Shown here: positions 17,713 through 26,299 of the stretch, piece by piece
Layout: every line of letters starts with the position of its first letter
How positions within the stretch are numbered: position 1 is the first letter of the stretch
Source of the DNA: Telluribacter sp035998675
GTDB taxonomy: Bacteria; Bacteroidota; Bacteroidia; Cytophagales; Spirosomataceae
Assembly: GCF_035998675.1 (NCBI RefSeq)
Contig: NZ_DASYHI010000006.1
Span: 25,230 to 89,229, forward strand
Reading direction: 5' to 3'
DNA: 64,000 nt
Made by a program: the position numbers and the translations under genes
The notes under the pieces: model-generated
The model's database searches: none
What the model was told of the DNA's origin: nothing
What the model saw: the letters and a program-made list of their open reading frames with translations, nothing else

Positions 17713-19119
17713 ATGGCTCGTAAATCTTCAAATCGTATATGGTGGATTGTGGGTGGAATCATGCTGGTACTGGTCACCGGGCTGGTCGTAGCCAAGCAGG
17801 TAGGCTGGATTGGACAGACCAAGCCCCTGGAGGTGGAGCTTTCAACCGTCAAACAAGCCGATATTATTGAGCGGGTCAGCGCCTCCGGCCGCGTACAACC
17901 GGAAGTAGAAGTCAAGCTCAGTCCGGACGTATCCGGTGAAATAATCGGCTTGTACGTGGAAGAAGGGGATTCGGTCGTGAAAGGTCAGCTTCTGCTCAAG
18001 ATTCGCCCGGACAACTACGAATCATTGCTGGCGCGGGCGCAGGCCTCGGTCAATTCAAGCAAGGCTAGCTACGAGCAGGCCCGGGCCCAGCAGGCCCAGA
18101 CCGAGGCCCGCCTCATCCGGGCCAAAGCCGACTTTGACCGTAACCGGAAGCTCTTTGAAGACAAGGTGGTATCAGCCGCCGACTTTGAGCAGATTCGGGC
18201 CAACTACGAGGTTGCCCAGCAGGAAATAGAAGCCGCCAAAGCCAACGTACAGGCGGCCCAGTTCAATATTCGCAGCGCCGAAGCCGGACTGAGAGATGCC
18301 GCCGAAAACCTCCGGAAAACGACCATTTTCGCCCCCGTAAGCGGCATTATATCGCTGCTCAACGTGGAAGTGGGAGAACGGGTAGTAGGTACTACCCAGA
18401 TGGCCGGTACCGAGCTGATGCGCATCGCCAACCTTAATAATATGGAGGTAAGGGTGAATGTAAATGAGAACGATATTGTCCGGGTTGCCCTGGGCGACAC
18501 CGCCGAAATAGACGTGGACGCCTACAGCTCCATCGACCGTAAATTCAGGGGAATCGTGACCGAAATTGCCAATACGGCCAGCGGACTAGCCGCTTCGGGG
18601 GCTGCTACCTCCACATCGGCCGATGCCGTAACGGAGTTTGAGGTAAAAATTAAAATCTTGAACGAATCTTTCCGCGACCTGATGGGGAGCCGGGGCAAAA
18701 AGACGTACCCTTTCAAACCAGGCATGACCGCCTCCGTTGACGTTATTACCGAACGAAAATCCAACGTGCTTTCGGTACCCATTGCCGCCGTTACAACCCG
18801 CGACACCACCGCCGTAACCCCGACCGAAGAAGAAAGGCCGCAGGCGGCTAACAACCAGCAAAATCAAGCGGCGCTCACCAAAGCAGTACCGGTTAAGGAA
18901 GTGGTGTTCGTCATGAAAGATGGAAAGGCGCAGCGGCGTGAGGTTACAACCGGAATAAGTGATTTTGAAAACATTGAGGTGGTTTCGGGAATTCAGGCCG
19001 GTGAGCAAGTGGTATCAGGCCCCTTCTCTTTGGTCTCTAAACGCCTCAAAGACGGCGATTTAGTAGAGAAAAAGAAACCGGAGGAGAAAAAAGACCAGAA
19101 AGTATCCAATGAAAACTAA
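17713..19119 (+). CDS. HlyD/MacA-type periplasmic adaptor subunit
   Basis: Membrane-fusion protein with an N-terminal membrane anchor (residues 9-27), a split biotinyl/lipoyl domain (VSGEIIGLYVEEGDSVVKGQ and FAPVSGIISLLNVEVGE), a long alpha-hairpin rich in AQ/AE coiled coil (about residues 105-200), a beta-barrel, and a Lys/Glu-rich C-terminal tail. It should link an inner-membrane pump to the TolC protein encoded upstream. MacA-like proteins normally precede macB, but gpsA follows here, so the pump must be encoded elsewhere. Confidence 0.88.
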   Translation: MARKSSNRIWWIVGGIMLVLVTGLVVAKQVGWIGQTKPLEVELSTVKQADIIERVSASGRVQPEVEVKLSPDVSGEIIGLYVEEGDSVVKGQLLLKIRPDNYESLLARAQASVNSSKASYEQARAQQAQTEARLIRAKADFDRNRKLFEDKVVSAADFEQIRANYEVAQQEIEAAKANVQAAQFNIRSAEAGLRDAAENLRKTTIFAPVSGIISLLNVEVGERVVGTTQMAGTELMRIANLNNMEVRVNVNENDIVRVALGDTAEIDVDAYSSIDRKFRGIVTEIANTASGLAASGAATSTSADAVTEFEVKIKILNESFRDLMGSRGKKTYPFKPGMTASVDVITERKSNVLSVPIAAVTTRDTTAVTPTEEERPQAANNQQNQAALTKAVPVKEVVFVMKDGKAQRREVTTGISDFENIEVVSGIQAGEQVVSGPFSLVSKRLKDGDLVEKKKPEEKKDQKVSNEN

Positions 19120-19171
19120 AAGTAGAGCGTTGTAACTGTATAATTCGATTTAGTTTAGGTTAAGAAGATGG

Positions 19172-19207
19172 AAATCCTCGTGGCACTTGCCGCGAGGATT
19201 TTTCTTC
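19172..19207 (+). terminator. Intrinsic terminator after the efflux adaptor gene
   Basis: AAATCCTCG (19172-19180) pairs with CGAGGATTT (19193-19201), with a 12-nt loop, followed by TTTCTT. The 341-nt gap before gpsA otherwise holds only a short frame at 19168-19350 that runs through this hairpin and is not credible. Confidence 0.85.
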
Positions 19208-19461
19208 TGGCCTCCGGCTCTCCCCCACTACTCTCCTTTTTTTACTCCCAAAGTACCTGTCTGTTCCCTACGGGTACTACCCTGCTCCTGGGTGTGGTTT
19301 CTTGCCTAAATTCCGCTGGCTCCGGACCTGATTCGCTACTTTTCTGGTAAGTTTTGGTAGATTTAACCCCAAAGCAACAGCAAACCGCGTATACCGTTTG
19401 AAATGGGTAAGATAAAAACCAGCTGGGTACTTTACCTTTCCATTCACCAGGACAAGTACCT

Positions 19462-20469
19462 ATGAGCACTTCATCCCCTGAAAAAATTGCCGTCGTTGGT
19501 GGCGGAAGCTGGGCTACGGCCCTGGTCAAGATATTATGTGAACAACCCCAGGTGCAGATACGCTGGTGGCTGCGCAGTGCGGAAGACATAGCCCATATCC
19601 GCACCTACCACCATAACCCCAGCTACCTGAGCGATGTATACCTCTCCCCCAAAAAAGTAAAAGTTTGCGAAAAGCTCCGCGACGCCGTAAAGGGCGCTGA
19701 CTATGTGATTCTGGCCATTCCGGCCGCTTTTGTACAGGAACCCATGCAGGAGCTTACTTCCGAGCACCTCCGGGGCAAGCGGCTGGTGTCGGCTATTAAG
19801 GGCATGGTACCCGACTGTAATCAACTCGTGACTGACTGGGTAGAGCGGGTATTTGAAGTACCTTTGGACGATATCTGTGTTATTGCCGGTCCCTGCCACG
19901 CAGAGGAAGTAGCGCTGGAGAAGCAATCCTACCTGACCATTGCTTCCACCGGCCAAAGCTGCGCCGAAGACTTCGCGCGGCTCATAACCTGCCGCTTCGT
20001 AACCGCCAACCCCCTCACCGACCTGTACGGGGTAGAGTATGCCGCCGTCATGAAGAATATCGTAGCGCTGGCCTGCGGTATTACCCACGGAATCGGGTAC
20101 GGCGACAACTTTCAGGCGGTCATGGTAGCCAATGCCATGCAGGAAATCCGCCGTTTTGTGACGGCCGTAGACCCTCGGGAGCGGGACCTGAGCTCGTCGG
20201 CCTACCTGGGCGACCTGCTCGTAACGGCCTACTCGCAGTTTAGCCGCAACCGCCTTTTCGGCAATATGATTGGCCGGGGCTACAGTGTAAAGGCGGCTCA
20301 GCTGGAAATGAAAATGATTGCCGAAGGCTACTACGCGGCCAACAGTATTCATAGCATGAACAAAAACCACGGGGTCGACATGCCGATAACCGAAGCCGTG
20401 TACCGAATCCTGTACCAGCGCGCCGCCCCGGCCCAGGAAATGGAAGCCCTGAAGAAGTACTTAAAGTAA
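19462..20469 (+). CDS. gpsA: Glycerol-3-phosphate dehydrogenase (NAD(P)+)
   Basis: Reduces dihydroxyacetone phosphate to sn-glycerol 3-phosphate for phospholipid synthesis. The Rossmann motif is VVGGGSWATAL (residues 10-20), followed by VILAIPAAFVQ, SAIKGM, the GPCHAEEVA segment (usually GPSFA, here Cys-His) and the catalytic lysine in AAVMKNIVALACG. C-terminal helical domain with MNKNHGVDMPITEAVY. Length of 335 residues is normal. Confidence 0.93.
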   Translation: MSTSSPEKIAVVGGGSWATALVKILCEQPQVQIRWWLRSAEDIAHIRTYHHNPSYLSDVYLSPKKVKVCEKLRDAVKGADYVILAIPAAFVQEPMQELTSEHLRGKRLVSAIKGMVPDCNQLVTDWVERVFEVPLDDICVIAGPCHAEEVALEKQSYLTIASTGQSCAEDFARLITCRFVTANPLTDLYGVEYAAVMKNIVALACGITHGIGYGDNFQAVMVANAMQEIRRFVTAVDPRERDLSSSAYLGDLLVTAYSQFSRNRLFGNMIGRGYSVKAAQLEMKMIAEGYYAANSIHSMNKNHGVDMPITEAVYRILYQRAAPAQEMEALKKYLK

Positions 20470-20593
20470 GGTAGCGGTCAACGCGAAAGGAAAAAGGCTG
20501 AACCCGAAACAAAAGAACCGCAAACAGAATTACTAATTCGGAGCTGGTCAGCTTGCGGCTACTCCGGTACCACTTTTACCATTTCTACCTGCT

Positions 20594-21985
20594 ATGCCAA
20601 GTATCTTAGTCCGGGAGAGCGCGGACTCACAGCTCGTTGTTACGTTTTTTGATAAAGAACTGGTACCTGCCGACCATCCGCACTTTAAGGGCGACAAAAA
20701 CGAAACCTGGTGGCCCACCGAAAAAGAACTCTGGCTGGGACTGGGCAAAAACCCCACCGCCACTACCGTTCTGAAAGCCACCCGGCTGCTTTTTCACAAA
20801 CGCAAAGACCGCTGGCCCGGCCAGGTAGTACTCGACCTGCGCAACCAGCCCGCCGACTGGCTGGAAGCCGCGGTAAACGGTGCGCTGCTGGGAGGCTATT
20901 CGCTTCAATTATATAAATCTGAACCCAAACCCCTAAGTACCTTTTTCAGCGACAAAGGCGAGTTGGGCGTGCTGACCAGAGACGCTCCGGCCGATGCAGA
21001 AAAAAGGGTGCAAAAAGCCCAGGCGACCGCTCAGGTGCAGATGCGGGTGATGGACCTGATGAATGCCCCCGGTAACCGCAAGCCCCCCCGGGTACTGGCC
21101 GAGTGGGCGCTTGAGTCGGGCCGGGAACACGGCTACCGCGTAACTATTCTGGAAGAGGATGCCCTGCAGGCCATGGGCATGCAGGCGCTGCTGTCGGTAA
21201 GCAAGGGAAGTCCGGAGCCGCCGGTCATGATCCTGACGGATTATATACCCGAAAAATATGAAAAAACCGTAGCCCTGGTGGGAAAGGGTGTTACCTTCGA
21301 TACGGGTGGGGTTTCTATAAAGCCTTCCACCAACATGCACCTGATGAAGAGTGACATGGGCGGAGCGGCGGCCGTACTGGGCGCGGTTGAACTGGCCGCC
21401 CGGCTCAAGCTGCCGGTACGGGTACTGGGAATTATTCCTTCGACCGAAAACTGCATAGATGGGGCCAGTACCAAACCGGGCGATGTGATTGATTCCTACG
21501 CCGGCAAAACCATCGAAGTCATTGATACCGACGCCGAGGGGAGGCTGATCCTGGCCGATGGCCTCAGCTACGCCGTTCGCCAATACAAACCCGATGTACT
21601 TATTGACCTGGCCACGCTAACCGGCAGCGTAGTACAAACCCTGGGGTACCACGCCGCCGGGCTTTTTACTTCCAACGACCAACTGGCTACCCAACTGAGC
21701 GGAGCGGCAGAAACGACCGGAGAAAAACTGTGGCGACTGCCCCTGTGGGAAGAGTACCAGGACGAGGTGCAATCGGATATTGCTGATGTACGTAACTTCC
21801 ACGGCAAGCCACTCGCCGGCGCCATTGTAGCCGCCAAATTTCTGGAAGTATTTACCGACGAGCACCCGGCCTGGGCCCACCTGGACATAGCCGGAACCGC
21901 CTTTGGCGACCCCGAATTCACCCCCAATCGGGCGGGTACCGCTTATGGGGTGCGGCTGCTGCGGCAGTTTCTCGAAAATATGTAA
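20594..21985 (+). CDS. pepA: Leucyl aminopeptidase, M17 family
   Basis: Cytosolic two-metal aminopeptidase. Catalytic and metal-binding motifs are VGKGVTFDTGGVSIKPS (lysine ligand and aspartate), KSDMGGAAAV, and DTDAEGRLILADGLSYA (the M17 signature with catalytic arginine). The N-terminal domain is divergent, as usual. 463 residues. It stands alone between gpsA and the ATP-grasp gene. Confidence 0.92.
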   Translation: MPSILVRESADSQLVVTFFDKELVPADHPHFKGDKNETWWPTEKELWLGLGKNPTATTVLKATRLLFHKRKDRWPGQVVLDLRNQPADWLEAAVNGALLGGYSLQLYKSEPKPLSTFFSDKGELGVLTRDAPADAEKRVQKAQATAQVQMRVMDLMNAPGNRKPPRVLAEWALESGREHGYRVTILEEDALQAMGMQALLSVSKGSPEPPVMILTDYIPEKYEKTVALVGKGVTFDTGGVSIKPSTNMHLMKSDMGGAAAVLGAVELAARLKLPVRVLGIIPSTENCIDGASTKPGDVIDSYAGKTIEVIDTDAEGRLILADGLSYAVRQYKPDVLIDLATLTGSVVQTLGYHAAGLFTSNDQLATQLSGAAETTGEKLWRLPLWEEYQDEVQSDIADVRNFHGKPLAGAIVAAKFLEVFTDEHPAWAHLDIAGTAFGDPEFTPNRAGTAYGVRLLRQFLENM

Positions 21986-22101
21986 GCCATGAAACAGCCT
22001 GGCCCGCTCCTGTTTTTCTTTCTGCTGTTGTCTTGACAAACAAGCGATTTTCGTTAGATTTGATAAAACGACAATTTAAAATCCTAAACTGAACTTAATC
22101 C

Positions 22102-23322
22102 ATGCCCCGCCCACTCGCTTTCCTTTGTATTTCCACTTTTTTTAAAGGCAATGATTTTTTGAAAGCCTGTAAGGAAGCCGGTAATACGGTATACCTGCTG
22201 ACGAACAAGAAGTTGCAGGAAAAACCCTGGGTACGTGACTACATCGATGATTTCTTTTACATGGAAGAAGACTCGGATGGTAGTTATAACCTGCCGGACG
22301 TTATAAAGGGCCTGGCCTATATGATGCGTACCCGGCCCGTGGACCGGATCGTTGCCCTGGATGACTTTGATGTTGAAAAGGCGGCCTTACTGCGGGAACA
22401 TTTCCGGATACCGGGTATGGGCCAGACCACCGCGCGCTACTTTCGTGATAAGCTGGCCATGCGGGCCAAAGCCGCCGAAGCGGGTATACGCGTACCGGCA
22501 TTTTCGTCGCTGTTCAACGATCAGGCCATTCACCAGTTTACCGAGCGTACGCCGGGCCCCTGGATGATAAAGCCCCGCTCGGAAGCTTCGGCAACGGGTA
22601 TAAAAAAACTGCACACCACCGAGGAACTCTGGGACGTCATTCACAGCCTGGGTGACCGCCGCCACGAGTACCTGGTGGAGCAGTACAAGCCCGGGGAGGT
22701 ATACCACGTCGACTCGCTTTCGATGAACGGCCGGGTTATTTTTATCTGGTCGAGCCAGTACATTGCGCCCCCTTACGACGTAGCCCACGGCGGTGGTATA
22801 TTCCGCTCCGTTACGGTACCTTTCAATACCTCAGAGTCGCGGGCCCTGGAAACTATTACGGTAGATGTACTCAAAGCCTTTGGCATGCAGCACAGCGCTT
22901 CGCATACGGAGGTAATCCGCTGCCACGAAGACGGCCAGTATTATTTCCTTGAAACTTCTTCGCGGGTGGGCGGCGCGCACTTGTCTGATATGGTGGAAGC
23001 CGCTTCGGGCGTGAACCTCTGGTGCGAGTGGGCCAAAATGGAAACCGCCGTAGCCCGGGGAGAAAGCGACCGGTACAAGCTGGCCCCAACCCGTAATGAG
23101 TATTCGGGTATTATTATTTCGCTGGCCCGTCAGCAGTGGCCCGACCTGACGCCTTTCAGCGCCCCCGAAGTAGTTTGGACCATGCAGGAAGAGCACCACG
23201 TTGGCTGTGTAGTCCATTCAAAAAGCCGGGAACGGGTCATGGAGTTACTGGACAATTATTCACAGATTATCCAAAACGAGTACCATGCCTCCGCTCCTGC
23301 ACCCGAGCGGCCTACGCATTAG
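22102..23322 (+). CDS. ATP-grasp domain protein
   Basis: A 406-residue ATP-grasp ligase-like protein. An N-terminal Rossmann-like pre-ATP-grasp domain (residues 1-100) precedes MIKPRSEASATGIKKL, the strand LVEQYKPGEVYHVDSL, and the metal-binding region YYFLETSSRVGGAHLSDMVE. The chemistry is expected to be ATP-dependent carboxylate-amine or carboxylate-thiol ligation via an acyl-phosphate. The partners are unknown, and no neighbouring biosynthetic genes help. It could be an amino-acid ligase (inference only). Confidence 0.78.
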   Translation: MPRPLAFLCISTFFKGNDFLKACKEAGNTVYLLTNKKLQEKPWVRDYIDDFFYMEEDSDGSYNLPDVIKGLAYMMRTRPVDRIVALDDFDVEKAALLREHFRIPGMGQTTARYFRDKLAMRAKAAEAGIRVPAFSSLFNDQAIHQFTERTPGPWMIKPRSEASATGIKKLHTTEELWDVIHSLGDRRHEYLVEQYKPGEVYHVDSLSMNGRVIFIWSSQYIAPPYDVAHGGGIFRSVTVPFNTSESRALETITVDVLKAFGMQHSASHTEVIRCHEDGQYYFLETSSRVGGAHLSDMVEAASGVNLWCEWAKMETAVARGESDRYKLAPTRNEYSGIIISLARQQWPDLTPFSAPEVVWTMQEEHHVGCVVHSKSRERVMELLDNYSQIIQNEYHASAPAPERPTH

Positions 23323-23406
23323 ATTTTCCCGGAGTACCGTTATTTCTTGTACAGGACCGGGGAGAGGTACTTTAAAGTTGTGTAGCGTTAGGAAAGCACT
23401 CCACCC

Positions 23407-24150
23407 CTACCGGCGGGCTGAAAACCCAATCATGGGCGGCTGGTTCATAAACTCCGTCCAGTACGACTGCTTCTCAGGCAGGGATTCCTGCGGATTCAGA
23501 AAGGGCCCCTCCCATTGAAAGTCACGCAAACCGGCCGCGGCGAATGCCTCCGCGTAGGTAGGCGCGGGCAAAAAGAAATTGTCAAAACTAAATTCAGTAC
23601 CGTCGGGATTGAACATACGGTACTTGATAAAATCGCCTTCTTTCCGCTCCTTGGGCGTTTCCTTTACAAAACCGTACTTGCGGTAGGTACCATAAAACAG
23701 GGGCGAGTTCATGGGATTGTCGTTGAAGCCAATGTACCGGCCGCCGGGTTTCAGGTGGGTATATACTACCTGGCAAAACTGATTCAGCTCTTCCCGGGAG
23801 CGGGCGTAGTTAAGCAGGTACATCCCGACTACCACATCATACTGTTCCCCCAAATCCAGGTCAAGTACATCATGTACCAGGTACCGGCACCCGAGTGGCT
23901 CGGCCCGTTCTGAGTCATCGGCCAGAGCAATCATTTCGGCGGATAAATCGACCCCCACTACCTCCTTAGCACCTTTAAGCTTTAATTTTCGCGAGTAAAT
24001 CCCTTCCCCGCAGGCGAGGTCAAGTACCCGCAAGCCCGTCAGGTCACCGGCTAACTTAAAAAGGGTGTACTCTTCAATTTGTTTACGGAAATCAAGTTGC
24101 TTGGAATCACGGTATTCCTGGGCAATTCGGTCGTAGGAGTTGGCGTCCAT
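23407..24150 (-). CDS. Class I SAM-dependent methyltransferase
   Basis: A 247-residue methyltransferase with SAM motif I VLDLACGEGIYSRKL (near residue 40), the acidic loop VVGVDLSAEMI, and motif IV in YDVVVGMYLLNYA. The start at 24150 (MDANSYDRIAQEY) matches the usual N terminus of this family; an in-frame extension to 24258 is AT-rich and hydrophobic. Substrate unknown; it resembles small-molecule toxin/ubiquinone-type methyltransferases. Confidence 0.82.
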   Translation of the reverse strand: MDANSYDRIAQEYRDSKQLDFRKQIEEYTLFKLAGDLTGLRVLDLACGEGIYSRKLKLKGAKEVVGVDLSAEMIALADDSERAEPLGCRYLVHDVLDLDLGEQYDVVVGMYLLNYARSREELNQFCQVVYTHLKPGGRYIGFNDNPMNSPLFYGTYRKYGFVKETPKERKEGDFIKYRMFNPDGTEFSFDNFFLPAPTYAEAFAAAGLRDFQWEGPFLNPQESLPEKQSYWTEFMNQPPMIGFSARR

Positions 24151-24307
24151 GGAGTGGAAGTGGTGTAAGGTGGAAAAGAGCAGGCGTTGAGGCAGAAAGA
24201 TACTATTTTCTTTTAAATTATTATTCTTCAATAAGATACCTGCACAAAAAAAACACAACGGGTACCTGCCATTCAGGTACTAGTTATGTTTTTCCAACCC
24301 TAAAAAA

Positions 24308-24790
24308 TTAGTCTGCTTTATTGAATTTAAGCGTAATGCGGGTTACCTGCGGGTAGTCGTATGCGGTACTCTGGGTTTTCATTTCGAAGGAATCTTTAAA
24401 AACGCCAACCGGAGCTATGGTCCATTCGCCAGCGGTGGCGGTGGCGTCCGCCGCACCTACCTGAATGGTTCCGCTGGCGGAATCAATGCGCCAACGGAGC
24501 AGCATAGGCTCGGATTCGCCTTTAAAATTTCCCACAAAAATGCCGTCTTTCCTGAACTGTACCGTTTCCATGTGCCGGCCAAAAGTAACGTTGCCAAAGC
24601 TTTCTATCATTTTTCCGTCCTTAAAGCTGAGGGCGTCATTGACGTAAATCTCGCTAAGTACCCAGTCCGGGGCGGACAGAAGCCGGTCCCTGGCCTCCTG
24701 CGGACTATCCGCAGCCTGCCGGCAGGCCGGGAGTACCAGGGCCGAAATCAGCAATGAAACAAGTAGGGAAGTCAGGTACTTAACCGGCAT
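24308..24790 (-). CDS. Small lipoprotein of unknown function
   Basis: A 160-residue protein with a lipoprotein signal (LVLPAC, cysteine at residue 23). The mature part is a predicted all-beta domain, with strands such as DGIFVGNFKGESEPMLLRW and QVTRITLKF, suggestive of a lipocalin-like barrel. The family is not recognised. It is the first of two leftward genes that precede the methyltransferase, but gaps of about 150 nt argue against strict coupling. Confidence 0.65.
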   Translation of the reverse strand: MPVKYLTSLLVSLLISALVLPACRQAADSPQEARDRLLSAPDWVLSEIYVNDALSFKDGKMIESFGNVTFGRHMETVQFRKDGIFVGNFKGESEPMLLRWRIDSASGTIQVGAADATATAGEWTIAPVGVFKDSFEMKTQSTAYDYPQVTRITLKFNKAD

Positions 24791-24831
24791 GGTCGCTATT
24801 GGTGATGGTACATCACAAATATACGTCAGTT

Positions 24832-25062
24832 TCAGTATTCTACCGTTCCATCGGAATTATACATGGTAAGGACCATAAAGAAAATCAGAGCCCCGATTAC
24901 CAGACCGGCAATGCCGCCAAACCAAAGGAACTGAACCGCCTTTAGAGTAGCAAAAAACAGGGAAAGAACCAGGCCAACCACGTACCAGCTGGACATGCAG
25001 CCGATGAAGGCAAAGCCGAAGCCCTCGAAAGCGCTTCTTAGTTTATTTTGTGTGCGCATCAT
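24832..25062 (-). CDS. Small two-helix membrane protein
   Basis: About 76 residues with two hydrophobic segments (YVVGLVLSLFFATLKAV and LWFGGIAGLVIGALIFFMVL). Two consecutive ATG codons (25062 and 25059) could start it. A longer in-frame start at 25101 adds 13 residues. No known family recognised; upstream on the minus strand is a long AT-rich region. Confidence 0.5.
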   Translation of the reverse strand: MMRTQNKLRSAFEGFGFAFIGCMSSWYVVGLVLSLFFATLKAVQFLWFGGIAGLVIGALIFFMVLTMYNSDGTVEY

Positions 25063-25264
25063 GAAATAGAGGAGGGTCAAACGAGTTAAATCGCGATTCA
25101 AATGTAATGAGTCTTAGTAACTATTTTTAGTTGTAAATTAGATTTAATTAAATTTTAATTCGCTTATAGTCAGAGCCTTTATGTAACCGGAAGCCTCATT
25201 CGTTACTTTCTAAAAATTGAATGGAAGATTCATCGCTTCCGAGTACCAGGTACTTGTTGTTTTT

Positions 25265-25291
25265 ACCGGCGCCGGTCGGCTGTTGCCGGCC
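25265..25291. repeat. GC-rich palindrome and hairpin upstream of the DUF1080 gene
   Basis: ACCGGCGCCGGT (25265-25276) is a perfect 12-nt palindrome. It overlaps a hairpin, GGTCGGC-TGTT-GCCGGCC. It lies in the 292-nt AT-rich gap 25063-25354, where no gene is visible, about 65 nt before the DUF1080 gene. It may be an operator or an mRNA leader hairpin. Confidence 0.4.
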
Positions 25292-25354
25292 CCATGGTTA
25301 TAATCCGGGTGTTCGTGGCTTTGTCAGGAAGTATATCTTTCAAAAACTACTACT

Positions 25355-26266
25355 ATGCTATCCTCAAAGAAATTATACCTTCTGATAATCAGCACGATAA
25401 TCCTGACCTGGGGACAACCTCTGCTGGCACAGAAGGCTTCCGAAAAGAAAGAATGGACTTCACTATTCAACGGAAAAGACCTGACGGGCTGGGACATCAA
25501 GATTGCGGGTCAGCCCCTGAACGACAACTACAAAAACACCTTCCGCGTGGAAGACGGAATGCTGAAAATTGAGTATGACCAGTACGAACGCTTCAACGAG
25601 AAATTTGGGCATTTGTACTACAACAAGCCGTATTCACACTACATCCTGCGCTTTCAGTACCGCTTTGTCGGGAATCAACTGGCGGGTGGCGCTTCCTGGA
25701 ACGTCCGAAACAGCGGCGTCATGCTGCACTCCCAGTCGGCGCAAAGTAACTCCATCGGGCAGGACTTTCCGGTTTCCCTTGAGTTACAGTTACTCGGTGG
25801 ACTGGGGGGCGGCGAAAGACATACCGGTAACCTGTGTACTCCCGGTACTATTGCCCACGTCGACGGAAAGCTCAACCTGAATCACTGCATTAACTCCAAG
25901 TCCAAAACCTTCCACGGCGACCAGTGGGTACAGGTAGAGGCGGTCGTACTGGGCGACTCGGTTATTCACCATATCATTGAAGGCGATACCGCGCTTACTT
26001 TTACGCGCCCCATGGTGGGGGGAGGTTTTGTCAGTAAAGATTACGACTGGAAAACTGCCCACATCGACAACGGCGATTACTGGATGCAACGGCAGAATAC
26101 CCTACTGGGCGAAGGGTACATAGCCCTACAGGCCGAAAGCCACCCGATTCATTTCCGCAACATAGAGCTCCTGGACCTCAAAGGCTGCATGGACCCGAAG
26201 GCTTCCAACTTTAAGTCCTACTACCAGAAACCGGATAATTCGCTCTGCGTGTACGGCAAAAAATAA
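25355..26266 (+). CDS. Exported DUF1080 (3-keto-disaccharide hydrolase-like) protein
   Basis: Sec signal peptide (cleavage near PLLAQ, residue 26), then a concanavalin-like DUF1080 domain with the family opening SLFNGKDLTGWDIK and core SGVMLHSQ, LELQLLGG and HFRNIELLDL. Some DUF1080 proteins hydrolyse 3-keto-glycosides; the activity here is inferred. After the domain the last 26 residues contain the motif GCMDPKASNFKSYYQKPDNS, resembling the Cys-bounded repeat G-C-x-D-P-x-A-x-N-Y found in extracellular Bacteroidota proteins. It is followed by the GH20 gene 33 nt downstream, so an exported glycan-degrading pair. Confidence 0.85.
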   Translation: MLSSKKLYLLIISTIILTWGQPLLAQKASEKKEWTSLFNGKDLTGWDIKIAGQPLNDNYKNTFRVEDGMLKIEYDQYERFNEKFGHLYYNKPYSHYILRFQYRFVGNQLAGGASWNVRNSGVMLHSQSAQSNSIGQDFPVSLELQLLGGLGGGERHTGNLCTPGTIAHVDGKLNLNHCINSKSKTFHGDQWVQVEAVVLGDSVIHHIIEGDTALTFTRPMVGGGFVSKDYDWKTAHIDNGDYWMQRQNTLLGEGYIALQAESHPIHFRNIELLDLKGCMDPKASNFKSYYQKPDNSLCVYGKK

Positions 26267-26299
26267 CCCGAACGTACCTGACTATATACTAATTCAGCT

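Noticed and set aside
19168..19350. Short + strand frame after the efflux adaptor gene
   Set aside because: It runs across a strong terminator hairpin and has no recognisable sequence.
19534..20370. 278-codon antisense frame over gpsA (and similar long antisense frames at 20933-21583, 26528-27364, 27939-28721 and 48092-48736)
   Set aside because: They lie wholly inside well-recognised genes in another frame, have no family motifs, and follow from codon bias in a moderately GC-rich coding strand.
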